A stretch of 64,000 nt of DNA from Paradesulfitobacterium ferrireducens (GCF_017310645.1 NZ_JAFLRH010000003.1:1-64000); one strand, 5' to 3'. Positions 48,255 to 56,612 are shown, numbered from the stretch's first letter. Translations and numbers: made by a program. The notes: a model not told the origin generated them from the letters alone.

Positions 48255-49040
48255 ATGGAAGAAAGCAAACGCTTTCCGGTTTTAAAAGCTCAGGGTCATA
48301 CCGTCACTGAAACGACGGATCTTGTGGTATCCGAGGTTCCTTTAACCGTTTACTTTAATGATGAAGAAATTGTAACGATGCTCTGCTCCCCCGCCCAGCT
48401 CGAAGAACTTGCCATCGGCTTTCTGCTCACGGAAGGATTTATCAAAAAGCAGGAAGAGCTTTACTCCTTGCGTTATGCGCCGGAAGAAAACCTAATTTGG
48501 ATTGAAGGCAAGGCCCGCCCTTTACAGAAAGAGTTAATGAGCAAGCGTTTCCTCTCGGCCTGCTGTGGCAAAAGCCGGGCTTCTTTTTACTTTGCCAATG
48601 ATGCCCGCCTGGTTAAACCGCAAAACTCCAGCCTGCAGATTACCCTGACTGAAGCCTATACCTACGCCAACCACCTGCAGGAACACCTGCCCCTTTTCCA
48701 GGCTACCGGCGGGATTCACAGCGGCGGCATCGCCCGCAACGGGGAAATTTTGCTCACCAGCTATGATATCGGGCGTCACAATGTCTTTGACAAACTATTT
48801 GGAAGCGCGTTTCGGGCAGGGCTAGATCTTGAGAACCATGTGATCTTTTTCAGCGGACGCATCTCCTCTGAGATTCTCTTGAAAGTAGCCAAGATGAAGG
48901 TTCCGATCCTTATTGCCCGCTCGGCCCCGACTGACCTGGCCTTAAACTTGGCCCGCGATCTTAAGATCACGGTCATTGGTTTTGCCCGGGGAGACCGCCT
49001 CAATATCTATACCTTTCCGGAACGCATCCTAATAGACTAA
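48255..49040 (+). CDS. fdhD: Formate dehydrogenase sulfurtransferase FdhD
   Basis: FdhD moves sulfur from a cysteine desulfurase to the molybdenum cofactor of formate dehydrogenase. The 261-residue protein has CSPAQLEELAIGFLLTEGF, the cysteine loop SACCGKS (residues about 101-107), TGGIHSGGIA and IGRHNVFDKL. In this protein the loop has two adjacent Cys instead of the E. coli CxxC. Its stop overlaps the convergent mobA stop by 12 bases. The selenocysteine FDH it serves is 12 kb away. Confidence 0.96.
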   Translation: MEESKRFPVLKAQGHTVTETTDLVVSEVPLTVYFNDEEIVTMLCSPAQLEELAIGFLLTEGFIKKQEELYSLRYAPEENLIWIEGKARPLQKELMSKRFLSACCGKSRASFYFANDARLVKPQNSSLQITLTEAYTYANHLQEHLPLFQATGGIHSGGIARNGEILLTSYDIGRHNVFDKLFGSAFRAGLDLENHVIFFSGRISSEILLKVAKMKVPILIARSAPTDLALNLARDLKITVIGFARGDRLNIYTFPERILID

Positions 49041-49694
49041 CCGGTTAGGAAGAGCAGCCTGAGCCTGTATTAGCCTGTCCCACTGCTCCGGAGTATTGAC
49101 ATTGAGAAACGCTTGTTCAAGGCGCTCTGCTGCCTCCTTTTCCCGTGCAGGCAGCCCGAAGGCCAAGGCCATTTCCTCCGGACCTACGTACCGGACTTTG
49201 CACTCCGGGTAAAAATCGATGATCTTCAGGCGGCCGGCCTCAAGATACTTTTCCACATACGGCAAACAGGTCCGCCCATAAAATGCATGCAGGGGATTGA
49301 GTTTCCCGTCGATTTGCGGCACTACCACATCATACTCCCCGGCCCAGCGGCTGAGAAAACGGATAAGCTTCGGCTCTAAAAAAGGCATATCGCAGGCCAC
49401 AAAAAAAACATAATCAAATGAAGCCGCTTTAAGCCCGGCTTGCAAGCCGCCAACCGGACCTCTCCCCTGTACCAGATCGGGAACTACCTTCGCTCCGTAT
49501 GTTTCATAAAGATGGGGATCGTTACTGCTGATGAGGACTTCTGCGAAAATCTCCTGCAGGACATGGAGACTTCGTGCAACCAGCGGTTCCCCGTCTAATT
49601 CGAGGAAAGCCTTATTTCTTCTCATGCGCGAGCTCTTGCCCCCGGCCAGGAGAATTCCGGTTGCCTGCAACCGGTTCCCCGTTTCCTTAGCCAT
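49029..49694 (-). CDS. mobA: Molybdenum cofactor guanylyltransferase
   Basis: MobA attaches GMP to molybdopterin to give the bis-MGD form used by formate dehydrogenase. The 221-residue protein has ILLAGGKSSRMRRNKAFLEL and the metal-binding DMPFLEPKLI loop. Its ATG overlaps the end of the selenocysteine glutaredoxin gene by eight bases, so translation is probably coupled. Confidence 0.95.
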   Translation of the reverse strand: MAKETGNRLQATGILLAGGKSSRMRRNKAFLELDGEPLVARSLHVLQEIFAEVLISSNDPHLYETYGAKVVPDLVQGRGPVGGLQAGLKAASFDYVFFVACDMPFLEPKLIRFLSRWAGEYDVVVPQIDGKLNPLHAFYGRTCLPYVEKYLEAGRLKIIDFYPECKVRYVGPEEMALAFGLPAREKEAAERLEQAFLNVNTPEQWDRLIQAQAALPNRLVY

Positions 49695-49929
49695 GATAAT
49701 CTAGGAACGCCTCCTCATATTCCTTCTCTACAAATCCGATCAAAACTCTTTTCCCGACTCGCGTCACCGGCACGGTCATAACATCCGTCCAGGTCTGCAT
49801 TTCTTTGCGTGCCTTGGGAAAGAGGATATTCTTTTCCGTGAAATTTATTCCTTTACCCGTAAGGAACCGCCGTGCGCGCGCGCAATGCGGTCAGATGGGC
49901 ACTACATACATCACAACTTCTTCCGCCAA
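49687..49929 (-). CDS. Selenocysteine glutaredoxin-like protein (UxxC), in-frame UGA
   Basis: Reading through UGA at 49891-49893, the frame encodes 80 residues: MAEEVVMYVVPI, Sec13, then PHCARARRFL (redox motif UPHC), and the cis-proline motif TVPVTRVG of glutaredoxins, ending FLDYHG. The frame stays open for 68 codons after the UGA and overlaps mobA. A hairpin TTCCTT-ACGGGTA-AAGGAA lies 24 bases after the UGA with G in its loop, as in bacterial SECIS elements. The start is TTG at 49929, eleven bases after GGGGAG; GTG or ATG six codons on are alternatives. fdhA in the same window also uses Sec. Confidence 0.88.
49848..49866 (-). other. SECIS-like hairpin of the glutaredoxin gene
   Basis: Six base pairs TTCCTT/AAGGAA close the loop ACGGGTA. 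The loop starts 30 bases after the UGA. Position and the loop guanines match bacterial SECIS rules. Confidence 0.55.
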
Positions 49930-49989
49930 CGTATTTTCATCTCCCCTCCAGTGTTCCCCGCCTCAGCTTATCACATTCTTATCATGCTG

Positions 49990-50220
49990 TCACGTTTCCA
50001 GTCCCGGTCCCGGAATACCCGAACCGCACCTTAAAAGAAGTTCCCTTGGGACTGCTGTCAACCATAATCCGCGCCTTATGCCTTCGTCTAATTCCTCAAT
50101 CATCAGGGCGTAATCATCATGATACCGGGCGCATTTTCCTTTGACACTGAGCATTTGAGATAAATCAGGGTCGTGATCCGTAAGGGAAAAATTCTTCTTA
50201 GAAGTCGGACAAGCATTTCC
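49990..50220 (-). pseudogene. Possible degraded coding sequence
   Basis: One frame reads CPTSKKNFSLTDHDPDLSQ then KCARYHDDYALMIEELDEGI; a second frame continues with VDSSPKGTSFKVRFGYSGTG. Both halves look like protein, but there is no start site and a frame change would be needed around 50080. The rest of the 445-base gap between the glutaredoxin and the kinase gene holds a small TAGGAC/GTCCTA hairpin at about 50285 and nothing else I can support. Confidence 0.3.
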
Positions 50221-50375
50221 TTAATCACCCTCATCTGTGCAGACAGTCACTTCTTAATCTTCTGCACCCCTGAGGTTTTTCCTTTAGGACCAAAGTCCTA
50301 GTTTTTACTGATTAAGGCCGCAATACTTGAATAATTAGATGAAAACTGAGTTAAAGCGAGTGAAAATGACATATT

Positions 50376-52646
50376 CTAACACGTCGGCAGGGGAAATTTA
50401 ACCATAAAAACGGTCTGACCCGGCATACTTTGAACAGTCATGCTTGCCTGATGGCGGGCCGCAATGCTATAGCAGACCGCCAAACCCAAGCCTGTTCCCT
50501 GATCCTTGGTCGTATAAAAGGGCGTACCGATTTTAGCCAGAACTTCTGCCGGGATGCCGGGACCGTTATCTTCCACCGCCAATACAACTTCAGACTCTTC
50601 CAAATAAGTTTTTAAGGTAAGCACCCCGCCGGGTTCCATAGCTTCTAAAGCGTTGCGCGCTAAATTTAACACAATCTGCCTGATTTCCTTCTCATTCAGG
50701 AGAAGATGCGGGACACTCTCAAGCCTTAAATAGAACGATTTTTCTCCGTTCAGGGCATCTGCTTCGATTAAAGGGGCGAGCGCAGACAAAATGGCATTTA
50801 AGCTTTGGAGTTTGAGTTCAACCGGCCGGTTGCGCCCCAATGACAGGAATTCTGAAATAATCGTATTGGCACGGTCAAGCTCTTCGATCATCAGGTAAAA
50901 ATACTCGTGATAGGCCTGCAAATCCTGTTTAGCCCCCAGCATCTGCAAAAACCCCCGTACCGTGGTCATCGGATTGCGGATCTCGTGACCAATCCCTGCG
51001 GCCATCTGGCCCACAAGACTGAGTCGTTCATAGCGGAGCATTTCTTTTTCGAAATGTTTGCGCTCGGTAATATCAATAATCGCCACTAGGAGACAGGGCT
51101 TGCCGCTGAGCTCGATTTTTTCCGTAGCGGCCAATCCATAGCGCACCTGGCCGTCTTGGGTATGATAGGTGACTTCGGAATTGCGTACAAGCTCAGGCTC
51201 GCCCATTTGACCTTCAAGCGCAAAGCATTCTTCAAAGATGTCATAAAACTTAAGGCTGTCTGATCCCTGAATAATTTGCGCCCGTTCATACCCAGTAAAA
51301 AAGAAGAAACTTTCATTCGCATCCAGGATTTGGCCGTTTTTCCGGTCGATAATCACCATTAAGCTAGGACTGGAATAAAAAGCTTTAAAAAAGCGTTGTT
51401 CCGAAGCTCGCAAGGCTTCATTAGCGAGCCTGCGCTCGGTAATATCCCGCATAAACACAGAAAATCCGTTTTCCGCAGGATAGACATGAATTTCCAGCCA
51501 TTTATGAGAGCGCTCGCCATAATCCTCATAATGCAAGGGAGTTTTTTGCTTCTGGGCCTGCAGGAATTTTTCCTGCATACTTTCATGTCCAGAGATTTCC
51601 TCCCATATGGCTTTACCCACAAGCTCCCCTCTTGTTCTTCCCAAGAGAATTTCAGCCTCATGGTTGAGATAAGTAAAGCGCCAGTTTTCGTCAAGGGCAA
51701 AGAAAGCTTCGGAAATACTCTCCAAAATATCACTCATCTCGCGGTTAATTTGAGCAAGCTCGCTCTCTGCCTGCAGGCGCACGCCGATTTCTTCCTGCAG
51801 ATTATTGTTGAGCGCGATCAGTTCTTCATTATGAGCCTGCACCATTTCCAAAATCGAATTTAACTCCGGAAAATCCGTAGGCAGTGTGGATATACTGTTA
51901 TCCGCCGCCCGTTCGGCAAAAGCCTTAAGAGCCTCGCGCAACTTGCGGAACGCTCTCCAGGCTAAAAAAAAGGAAGCGAGTAAAGTCAAGGCGCCAACAA
52001 TAAAAACATTCCGGGCTTCCGTCAGCATTTCGTTTGTAACGTCTCGCATCTTATAACTTGCCCAGACGTGCCCGACAATTACACCGTGGTCAAAAATAGG
52101 ATAAGTTTGGATAAGGATGGGTTCGCCCCAGAAGACAGAGCGGCTGCTATATTTAAGTTCCGGTTTGCCGCTCTCGTAGACGCTAAAATACGGGTAATTA
52201 TGAGGAATTGGTTTGAGTAAAGATTCACTAAAATTGGGGCCAAAAGCCAGAGAACTGTCAAGTTCAATTGAATAATACCCCATACTCATATGAGGCTGAA
52301 TGCTAGTGAAATCATTTACTATAGGTTGGAGAGCTTGGTTTAACACTTTTACCTTTTCAGCCGGCGCCTTCTCTAATGCGCCTTCTCGGGCAAGGATATC
52401 CTCATATGAACCAGGCATCTTCTGAACCAAATTGAAGGCAACTTGGTACAATTCTTGACCGCGATGGGCTTTCCTCACGGACAAAGATTCGTGCGGAATC
52501 ACAAGCGCAAGAATAAGCATAGGGGCGAAAATAAGGGCCAGCATCGATATGTATGCTCGTTTGGTTATGGCCAAGGGAAATAGTTTTTGCCAGGTAACTT
52601 GCAATATTTTATGCTTATCCAACTCCAAACACCGCCATTCAGCCAT
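50376..52646 (-). CDS. Orphan PAS sensor histidine kinase
   Basis: This 756-residue kinase has two membrane helices (about 28-50 and 214-236) around an extracellular sensor, a helical linker, at least two PAS domains (RFTYLNHEAEILLGRTRGEL; ANESFFFFTGYERAQIIQG), a phosphoacceptor MAAGIGHEIRNPMTTVRGFL and an ATPase domain with NLARNALEAMEPGG. The GHEIRNP box and lack of a partner regulator are typical of sporulation kinases that feed Spo0F. The start at 52646 follows CGAAGG; a TTG at 52670 is also open. Confidence 0.9.
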   Translation of the reverse strand: MAEWRCLELDKHKILQVTWQKLFPLAITKRAYISMLALIFAPMLILALVIPHESLSVRKAHRGQELYQVAFNLVQKMPGSYEDILAREGALEKAPAEKVKVLNQALQPIVNDFTSIQPHMSMGYYSIELDSSLAFGPNFSESLLKPIPHNYPYFSVYESGKPELKYSSRSVFWGEPILIQTYPIFDHGVIVGHVWASYKMRDVTNEMLTEARNVFIVGALTLLASFFLAWRAFRKLREALKAFAERAADNSISTLPTDFPELNSILEMVQAHNEELIALNNNLQEEIGVRLQAESELAQINREMSDILESISEAFFALDENWRFTYLNHEAEILLGRTRGELVGKAIWEEISGHESMQEKFLQAQKQKTPLHYEDYGERSHKWLEIHVYPAENGFSVFMRDITERRLANEALRASEQRFFKAFYSSPSLMVIIDRKNGQILDANESFFFFTGYERAQIIQGSDSLKFYDIFEECFALEGQMGEPELVRNSEVTYHTQDGQVRYGLAATEKIELSGKPCLLVAIIDITERKHFEKEMLRYERLSLVGQMAAGIGHEIRNPMTTVRGFLQMLGAKQDLQAYHEYFYLMIEELDRANTIISEFLSLGRNRPVELKLQSLNAILSALAPLIEADALNGEKSFYLRLESVPHLLLNEKEIRQIVLNLARNALEAMEPGGVLTLKTYLEESEVVLAVEDNGPGIPAEVLAKIGTPFYTTKDQGTGLGLAVCYSIAARHQASMTVQSMPGQTVFMVKFPLPTC

Positions 52647-52848
52647 TTCAAGATGCCTTCGAATTATCAAACCCTGGTCGGCAGGTCACGTTAGAGGCTT
52701 TTGTGAACTCAAGTGCCAAGGTATCTCTTTCGGCAGAGTACCCGAAATTCCTTCCGGGGAATTTGTCGAATTCGCAAAAGTTTCAACTTAGTGAACCTTT
52801 TGGTCCAGTCCTCCGTTTCGTTATAGTTTCTCTTCCCGAGACAAATTA

Positions 52849-52876
52849 AGACCCCCATGTTGCTTTCGACATGGGG
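52849..52876 (-). terminator. Terminator of the first IQAEL-type gene
   Basis: CCCCCATGT - 8 bases - ACATGGGGG lies downstream of the small gene ending at 52902. Confidence 0.7.
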
Positions 52877-52901
52877 GATACCAGTAAACATAATACTTAT
52901 A

Positions 52902-53093
52902 TTACCATACTTTATTCTGATTATTTTTATTGCTTTTCTGATTTTTGTTTTCTTGATTATTTCCTTCCTCTTTGCTCTCCTCATAATACTCTGAAAAACT
53001 ATCTTTAACGAGCAACAGTGACAATAACACTATAATAATCCCCAACTCTGTTTCTATTACTGAATTATTAGAAGTTTTACTATCTTCGCTCAT
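52902..53093 (-). CDS. Small one-helix protein, VIETEL motif (paralogue 1)
   Basis: This 63-residue protein has a short polar start, the motif SVIETELGIIIVLLSLLLVK leading into one membrane helix, and a tail of Glu, Asn, Lys and Gln. Three other genes at 55914, 56183 and 56660 share the same V/I-I/V-Q/E-A/T-E-L start of the helix. AAGGAGGTGA lies just before the ATG, and a conserved 30-base motif precedes it at 53147-53180. No family is recognised. Confidence 0.75.
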   Translation of the reverse strand: MSEDSKTSNNSVIETELGIIIVLLSLLLVKDSFSEYYEESKEEGNNQENKNQKSNKNNQNKVW

Positions 53094-53146
53094 ATAGTGT
53101 CACCTCCTTGTTGAAGAATGCGGGAAGAAAGTTAAGGGATGTCTAC

Positions 53147-53180
53147 TATCTTATTTAACATGTCCCTTGGGTGTTCATTG
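53147..53180 (-). promoter_or_regulatory. Conserved upstream motif, copy 1
   Basis: Minus strand: ATGAACACCCAAGGGACATG followed by TTAAATAAGATAG. The same GAACAC-N6-GGACATG-TNAATAAAATA pattern precedes the small genes starting at 56500 and 56767, so it is a shared promoter or operator. Confidence 0.65.
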
Positions 53181-53197
53181 GGCTGGAAGTCCAATTT

Positions 53198-53455
53198 TTA
53201 TTGGGACACAAACGTAATCTGTCTGATAGGAATACGAACCACAGGGCGAATTCCGTCAATTGGATGTCCAACGTTGGCAAACAACTGAGCGTTCGTCAAT
53301 AATGCGACTCCATTTTGGATTCCACCAAAGCTGCCAACCCAAAAACTAGAATCTGTACCTATTGCCAAACGTGCACCAATGGGATAAGTGTCAAATAGTG
53401 CTAAAATTGGAGAAATAGGAGTAAAAGGTGCTCCGAACTGTAATCCAAATAACAT
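53198..53455 (-). CDS. 85-residue island protein, paralogue A
   Basis: This 85-residue protein shares about three quarters of its residues with the products at 53696 and 60161: an N-terminal hydrophobic/Pro part (FGAPFTPISPILALFDTYPI), a Gly-rich middle (SSFWVGSFGGIQNGVALLTN) and an invariant C-terminus RPVVRIPIRQITFVSQ. It has no cysteine, no signal peptide and no known family. The sigma-K-like promoter upstream suggests late mother-cell expression, so a spore coat or crust structural protein is the best inference. Confidence 0.85.
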   Translation of the reverse strand: MLFGLQFGAPFTPISPILALFDTYPIGARLAIGTDSSFWVGSFGGIQNGVALLTNAQLFANVGHPIDGIRPVVRIPIRQITFVSQ

Positions 53456-53545
53456 ATAGCGGTATCCCCTTCCTTTTCGTTTACCACAAGCGTGGCGACA
53501 TAAGATAAGAAATTAGGGATTACCATTGACTAAAATCTTCTAATT

Positions 53546-53573
53546 TAGGATATGTCCAAGTTTTCCAATTGTT
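53546..53573 (-). promoter_or_regulatory. Sigma-K-like promoter of paralogue A
   Basis: Minus strand AAC - 16 bases - CATATCCTA agrees with the sigma-K pattern AC-N16/17-CATAnnnTA. The same arrangement stands upstream of both other paralogues. Confidence 0.6.
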
Positions 53574-53658
53574 ACAGGGTAGTTGAATTCGAAAAAATTA
53601 TTCAACAGATTCATTGGGTAATTTCGCAGAAGGAATAAGAGCTAAGAAAATACAAACC

Positions 53659-53682
53659 AGGGTAGGAAAGAAATCCTACCCT
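53659..53682 (-). terminator. GGGTAGGA terminator, copy 1
   Basis: AGGGTAGGA - AGAAA - TCCTACCCT-type hairpin after paralogue B. Three further near-identical hairpins follow other genes of this region. Confidence 0.85.
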
Positions 53683-53695
53683 TTTGCTATAGCTA

Positions 53696-53950
53696 CTATT
53701 GGGATACAAAGGTAATCTGTCTGATAGGAATGCGGACTACCGGACGGACCCCATCAACTGGATTTCCATTGTTGGCGAACAGCTGAGCATTGGTTAATAA
53801 TGCCACTCCATCTTGAATTCCACCAAAGCTGCCGACCCAAAAACTCGAATCTGTGCCTATTCCTAAACGGGCACCGATTGGATAAGTGTCAAATAATGCT
53901 AGAATTGGCGGAACACAACTAAAGGGTACTCCGAATGGCCCAACGAACAT
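53696..53950 (-). CDS. 84-residue island protein, paralogue B
   Basis: This 84-residue protein is the second copy of the RPVVRIPIRQITFVSQ family. Changes from paralogue A are mostly in the first 15 residues (FVGPFGVPFSCVPPILALFD), where it has one cysteine, and in polar positions of the middle. A ribosome site (AGGGG) and the shared sigma-K-like promoter precede it; the shared hairpin follows. A and B lie in direct repeat, which suggests duplication of the whole transcription unit. Confidence 0.85.
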   Translation of the reverse strand: MFVGPFGVPFSCVPPILALFDTYPIGARLGIGTDSSFWVGSFGGIQDGVALLTNAQLFANNGNPVDGVRPVVRIPIRQITFVSQ

Positions 53951-54039
53951 GTGGTAAATCCCCTTTCTTTTCGTCTACCACGAGATGTGGCGATATAAGA
54001 TAAGAAATTTGGGATTACCCGAGCTGATTGCTTCTAATG

Positions 54040-54067
54040 TAGAATATGTCCAAGTTTTTAAAGTGTG
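54040..54067 (-). promoter_or_regulatory. Sigma-K-like promoter of paralogue B
   Basis: Minus strand CAC - 16 bases - CATATTCTA, followed by a leader nearly identical to that of the other two paralogues. Confidence 0.6.
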
Positions 54068-54219
54068 ACAATACGTTGTTTTAGTCGGGAGATGAACCAA
54101 GTTGTCTCAAAAAGCATACTATACAATAACCCGAGAACAAATTGAAAAATGAACGGAGAAACAATATGGCGACAGGCACAATTAGAGAATCAAAGCTAAC
54201 TGCCAGGGGGAGATAAAAT

Positions 54220-54390
54220 ATGTTCATGGGCGTCTTTTTGCTTATTAGCGGTTCCTTCTTGTATTTGCTGTTGAAACCTCCAGTCTCCAAAAACATCAAC
54301 ATCCAAGAAGAATTCGTATTTCCAAAGAATCCTTCTCTAGACGGTGAGGGCGTGGCTGGATGTTTGACTTCCCAACCCTATTTACGTTAA
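54220..54390 (+). CDS. 56-residue membrane peptide ahead of the permease
   Basis: The frame begins MFMGVFLLISGSFLYLLLKP and continues with a polar tail. GGGGGAG stands just upstream. The last 31 bases overlap the start of the ArsB-like permease, so the two are probably translated together. It has a single helix; no family is recognised. Confidence 0.55.
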   Translation: MFMGVFLLISGSFLYLLLKPPVSKNINIQEEFVFPKNPSLDGEGVAGCLTSQPYLR

Positions 54391-55838
54391 CCCTATTTTT
54401 CCTGATGGTATTGTTTCTCATTTGGAGACCACATGGCATTAATGAATCCATCCCTCCAACCATAAGTGCTATACTGATTTTACTCGCTGGAATCGTCCCT
54501 CTGAGCGATGTATCCAAAATTCTGGGGATTGTAAGCGGAGCTTCGATTACCATCCTTTCAACTATTGTGATGTCCATTGTACTCGACAGCATCGGCTTTT
54601 TTCGCTGGACGGCCTTCAACTTAGTAAAACTAGCCGCTGGTTCAGGTGTACTGCTCTACTGGTATATAAATCTGCTCTGCTTCCTCATGACCATATTTTT
54701 CAACAACGACGGAAGCATCCTCATTACCACCCCTATCATTATTCATATTGTCACTATTTTGAAACTTAAAGCTAAGCAACAATTCCCTTATCTTCTTTCC
54801 GGGGCTTTGGTTGCTACGGCCTCCAGTGCTCCCATTGCTGTAAGCAACCTGGCCAACTTGATCGCTCTGGAAATTGTCGGCTTAGATTTGAATTCTTATG
54901 TGTCCATGATGTTTGTTCCCTCGATGATAGGAATCACGACGATCTCTTTGCTTCTGTTTTATTACTTTCGGAAAGATATTCCGAAAAGAATTGCCTCTAT
55001 TGACGGAAAATCTTTCGACTCCTCCTCTTCCATTTCCCACGATTCTTTAGCGGATATGAATGATCCTCCAAACTATCCTCCTCCGCACCACCTTCCTCCA
55101 CATCATCCTCCGCATCCTCTTCCTCCACATCATCTTTCTCATCCTTTACCGGATTCCGTTCCTCACCTGCCTTCAGCCAGTACCAATAATGCTGCTGAGA
55201 TCGACATGTCCTTGTTCAAAATTTGTATGGCTATCGTCATCCTGATTAGAGCCGGTCTCTTTGTAGGCGCTGGCTTTGACATCCCAATCGAATGGATCGG
55301 CATCTTCGGCGCCCTAGTGCTAATTGGGTATAGATGGTACCGGAAAGGTATAGGGCCGTACGACATTTTAAAGAAAACCCCATGGCATATTATTTTATTT
55401 GCTTTCAGCATCTATGTCGTTGTTTACGCCTTGCATAACATCGGTTTAACTGCACTGCTGGTCAAACTTCTGCGCGAGCCTCTATCAGCCAACTATTTGA
55501 GCGCAAGTCTGATCAGCGGGGGATTGCTAACGGTGATGTCAAATTTATTCAATAATCTTCCATCAGTCATGATTGGAACCTTCACCCTTGCAGGAATGGG
55601 GCTGGATCAGCCCACACTGCACGTTGCCTATTTGGCTAACATTATTGGATCAGATATCGGCTCTTTGATTATTCCTATGGGAACTCTGGCCTCCCTCATT
55701 TGGATGTTCCTGCTAAGGAAAAATGGCGTTAGGATCGGTTGGTGGGATTGTATCAAAGTAACCATCCTGGTAATCCCGATTGGGTTGATCATTAGTTTAC
55801 TAAGCCTGTATGTTTGGGTTGAATGGCTGTTCTACTAG
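54360..55838 (+). CDS. ArsB/NhaD-like ion permease with His/Pro loop
   Basis: This 492-residue membrane protein has ten or more helices and the two re-entrant regions typical of the ion-transporter superfamily (DGSILITTPIIIH and the late NLFNNLPSVMIGTF). The family exports arsenite or exchanges sodium. Between the two halves, at about residues 230-265, lies an unusual loop of PPPHHLPPHHPP-type sequence with about ten histidines, which could bind metal ions. It is the only large transporter of the island. Substrate is unknown. Confidence 0.8.
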   Translation: MFDFPTLFTLTLFFLMVLFLIWRPHGINESIPPTISAILILLAGIVPLSDVSKILGIVSGASITILSTIVMSIVLDSIGFFRWTAFNLVKLAAGSGVLLYWYINLLCFLMTIFFNNDGSILITTPIIIHIVTILKLKAKQQFPYLLSGALVATASSAPIAVSNLANLIALEIVGLDLNSYVSMMFVPSMIGITTISLLLFYYFRKDIPKRIASIDGKSFDSSSSISHDSLADMNDPPNYPPPHHLPPHHPPHPLPPHHLSHPLPDSVPHLPSASTNNAAEIDMSLFKICMAIVILIRAGLFVGAGFDIPIEWIGIFGALVLIGYRWYRKGIGPYDILKKTPWHIILFAFSIYVVVYALHNIGLTALLVKLLREPLSANYLSASLISGGLLTVMSNLFNNLPSVMIGTFTLAGMGLDQPTLHVAYLANIIGSDIGSLIIPMGTLASLIWMFLLRKNGVRIGWWDCIKVTILVIPIGLIISLLSLYVWVEWLFY

Positions 55839-55884
55839 AAAGGTCATTATTCTATGAGGGATCTGTGAGAGGAATCTGTGAGAA

Positions 55885-55908
55885 GGCCTAGGCATAATTG
55901 CCTAGGCC
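55885..55908. terminator. Bidirectional terminator
   Basis: GGCCTAGGC - 6 bases - GCCTAGGCC between the convergent permease and small Asn-rich gene. Confidence 0.75.
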
Positions 55909-55913
55909 AAAAT

Positions 55914-56126
55914 TTATTGCCATTTGTCTTTATTGGTGAAAATAGTAATGTTATTCGTATTGGTATTGGTGTTATGATTGGGATTACTGTTTTTGTTTGG
56001 ATTAGTATTGTTATTCATATTATTGATTTTATGGTAATCTCTGATAAACAGGATGAATAATCCGATTATAATCCCCAACTCTGCTTGGATTATTTTATGC
56101 CCGAGACATTGATTATTTCCGTTCAC
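55914..56126 (-). CDS. Small one-helix Asn-rich protein, IIQAEL motif (paralogue 2)
   Basis: This 70-residue protein has GHKIIQAELGIIIGLFILFI as its single helix and a tail dominated by Asn and Thr (NPNHNTNTNTNN). It follows paralogue 3 by 56 bases on the same strand and has GGAGGTGA before its ATG. The Asn-rich tail is low-complexity and probably disordered. No family is recognised. Confidence 0.75.
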   Translation of the reverse strand: MNGNNQCLGHKIIQAELGIIIGLFILFIRDYHKINNMNNNTNPNKNSNPNHNTNTNTNNITIFTNKDKWQ

Positions 56127-56182
56127 AAGGTATCACCTCCGTTCTAGAGGGCGAATCCAGGCCGGCAGACGGATAACGATCA

Positions 56183-56500
56183 TTACCATCCCTGATACCA
56201 TTGAGATTCTTTATTACTATTACCTTTATTATTGTTATTATTGTTATTGGCTTTGCTCCCATTATTATCCTGCTTTCCGCCGGTATCTTTGTTCTCATTT
56301 TGATTTTTAGTGCCGCTGTTATCTTGATTGGCATTGTTTTCTTGATTAGCACTGTCTTTATTTCCTTGATTCTGACTATACCCTGTTATTCCATATATTT
56401 TTAGCTTCTGTTTAGCTTCGAGAATTAAAAAAAATATTATAACAAGCGCCAACTCTGCTTGGATTACTGTATCCCCGAAACATTCACAATCGTCTTTCAT
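56183..56500 (-). CDS. One-helix Asn/Gln-rich protein, VIQAEL motif (paralogue 3)
   Basis: This 105-residue protein begins MKDDCECFGDTVIQAELALV, then one helix, then about 65 residues of Asn, Gln, Lys, Asp and Gly. Two Cys precede the motif. The long polar tail suggests a surface-exposed or gel-like protein anchored in a membrane. GGAGGTGAA stands before the ATG and the conserved 30-base motif lies upstream. Confidence 0.75.
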   Translation of the reverse strand: MKDDCECFGDTVIQAELALVIIFFLILEAKQKLKIYGITGYSQNQGNKDSANQENNANQDNSGTKNQNENKDTGGKQDNNGSKANNNNNNNKGNSNKESQWYQGW

Positions 56501-56550
56501 AGAATTTTCACCTCCTGCTAGATGCGCATTGACGAAAATGGGGGTGCCTA

Positions 56551-56586
56551 ATCTATTTTATTCAGCATGTCCATGGGGTGTTCATG
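56551..56586 (-). promoter_or_regulatory. Conserved upstream motif, copy 2
   Basis: Minus strand: ATGAACACCCCATGGACATG, then CTGAATAAAATAGAT. Matches the motif at 53147 and 56821. Confidence 0.65.
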
Positions 56587-56612
56587 TGGAGGAGTGAGAA
56601 CAAGAAAAACAT

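Noticed and set aside
50285-50308. TAGGAC/GTCCTA hairpin as plus-strand terminator
   Set aside because: No plus-strand gene ends nearby; too short to assign a role.
54296-54619. 107-residue minus frame opposite the permease start
   Set aside because: Antisense to the membrane protein; highly basic product typical of reversed hydrophobic codons.
55060-55245. 61-residue plus frame inside the permease
   Set aside because: Shadow of the His/Pro-rich loop in another frame.
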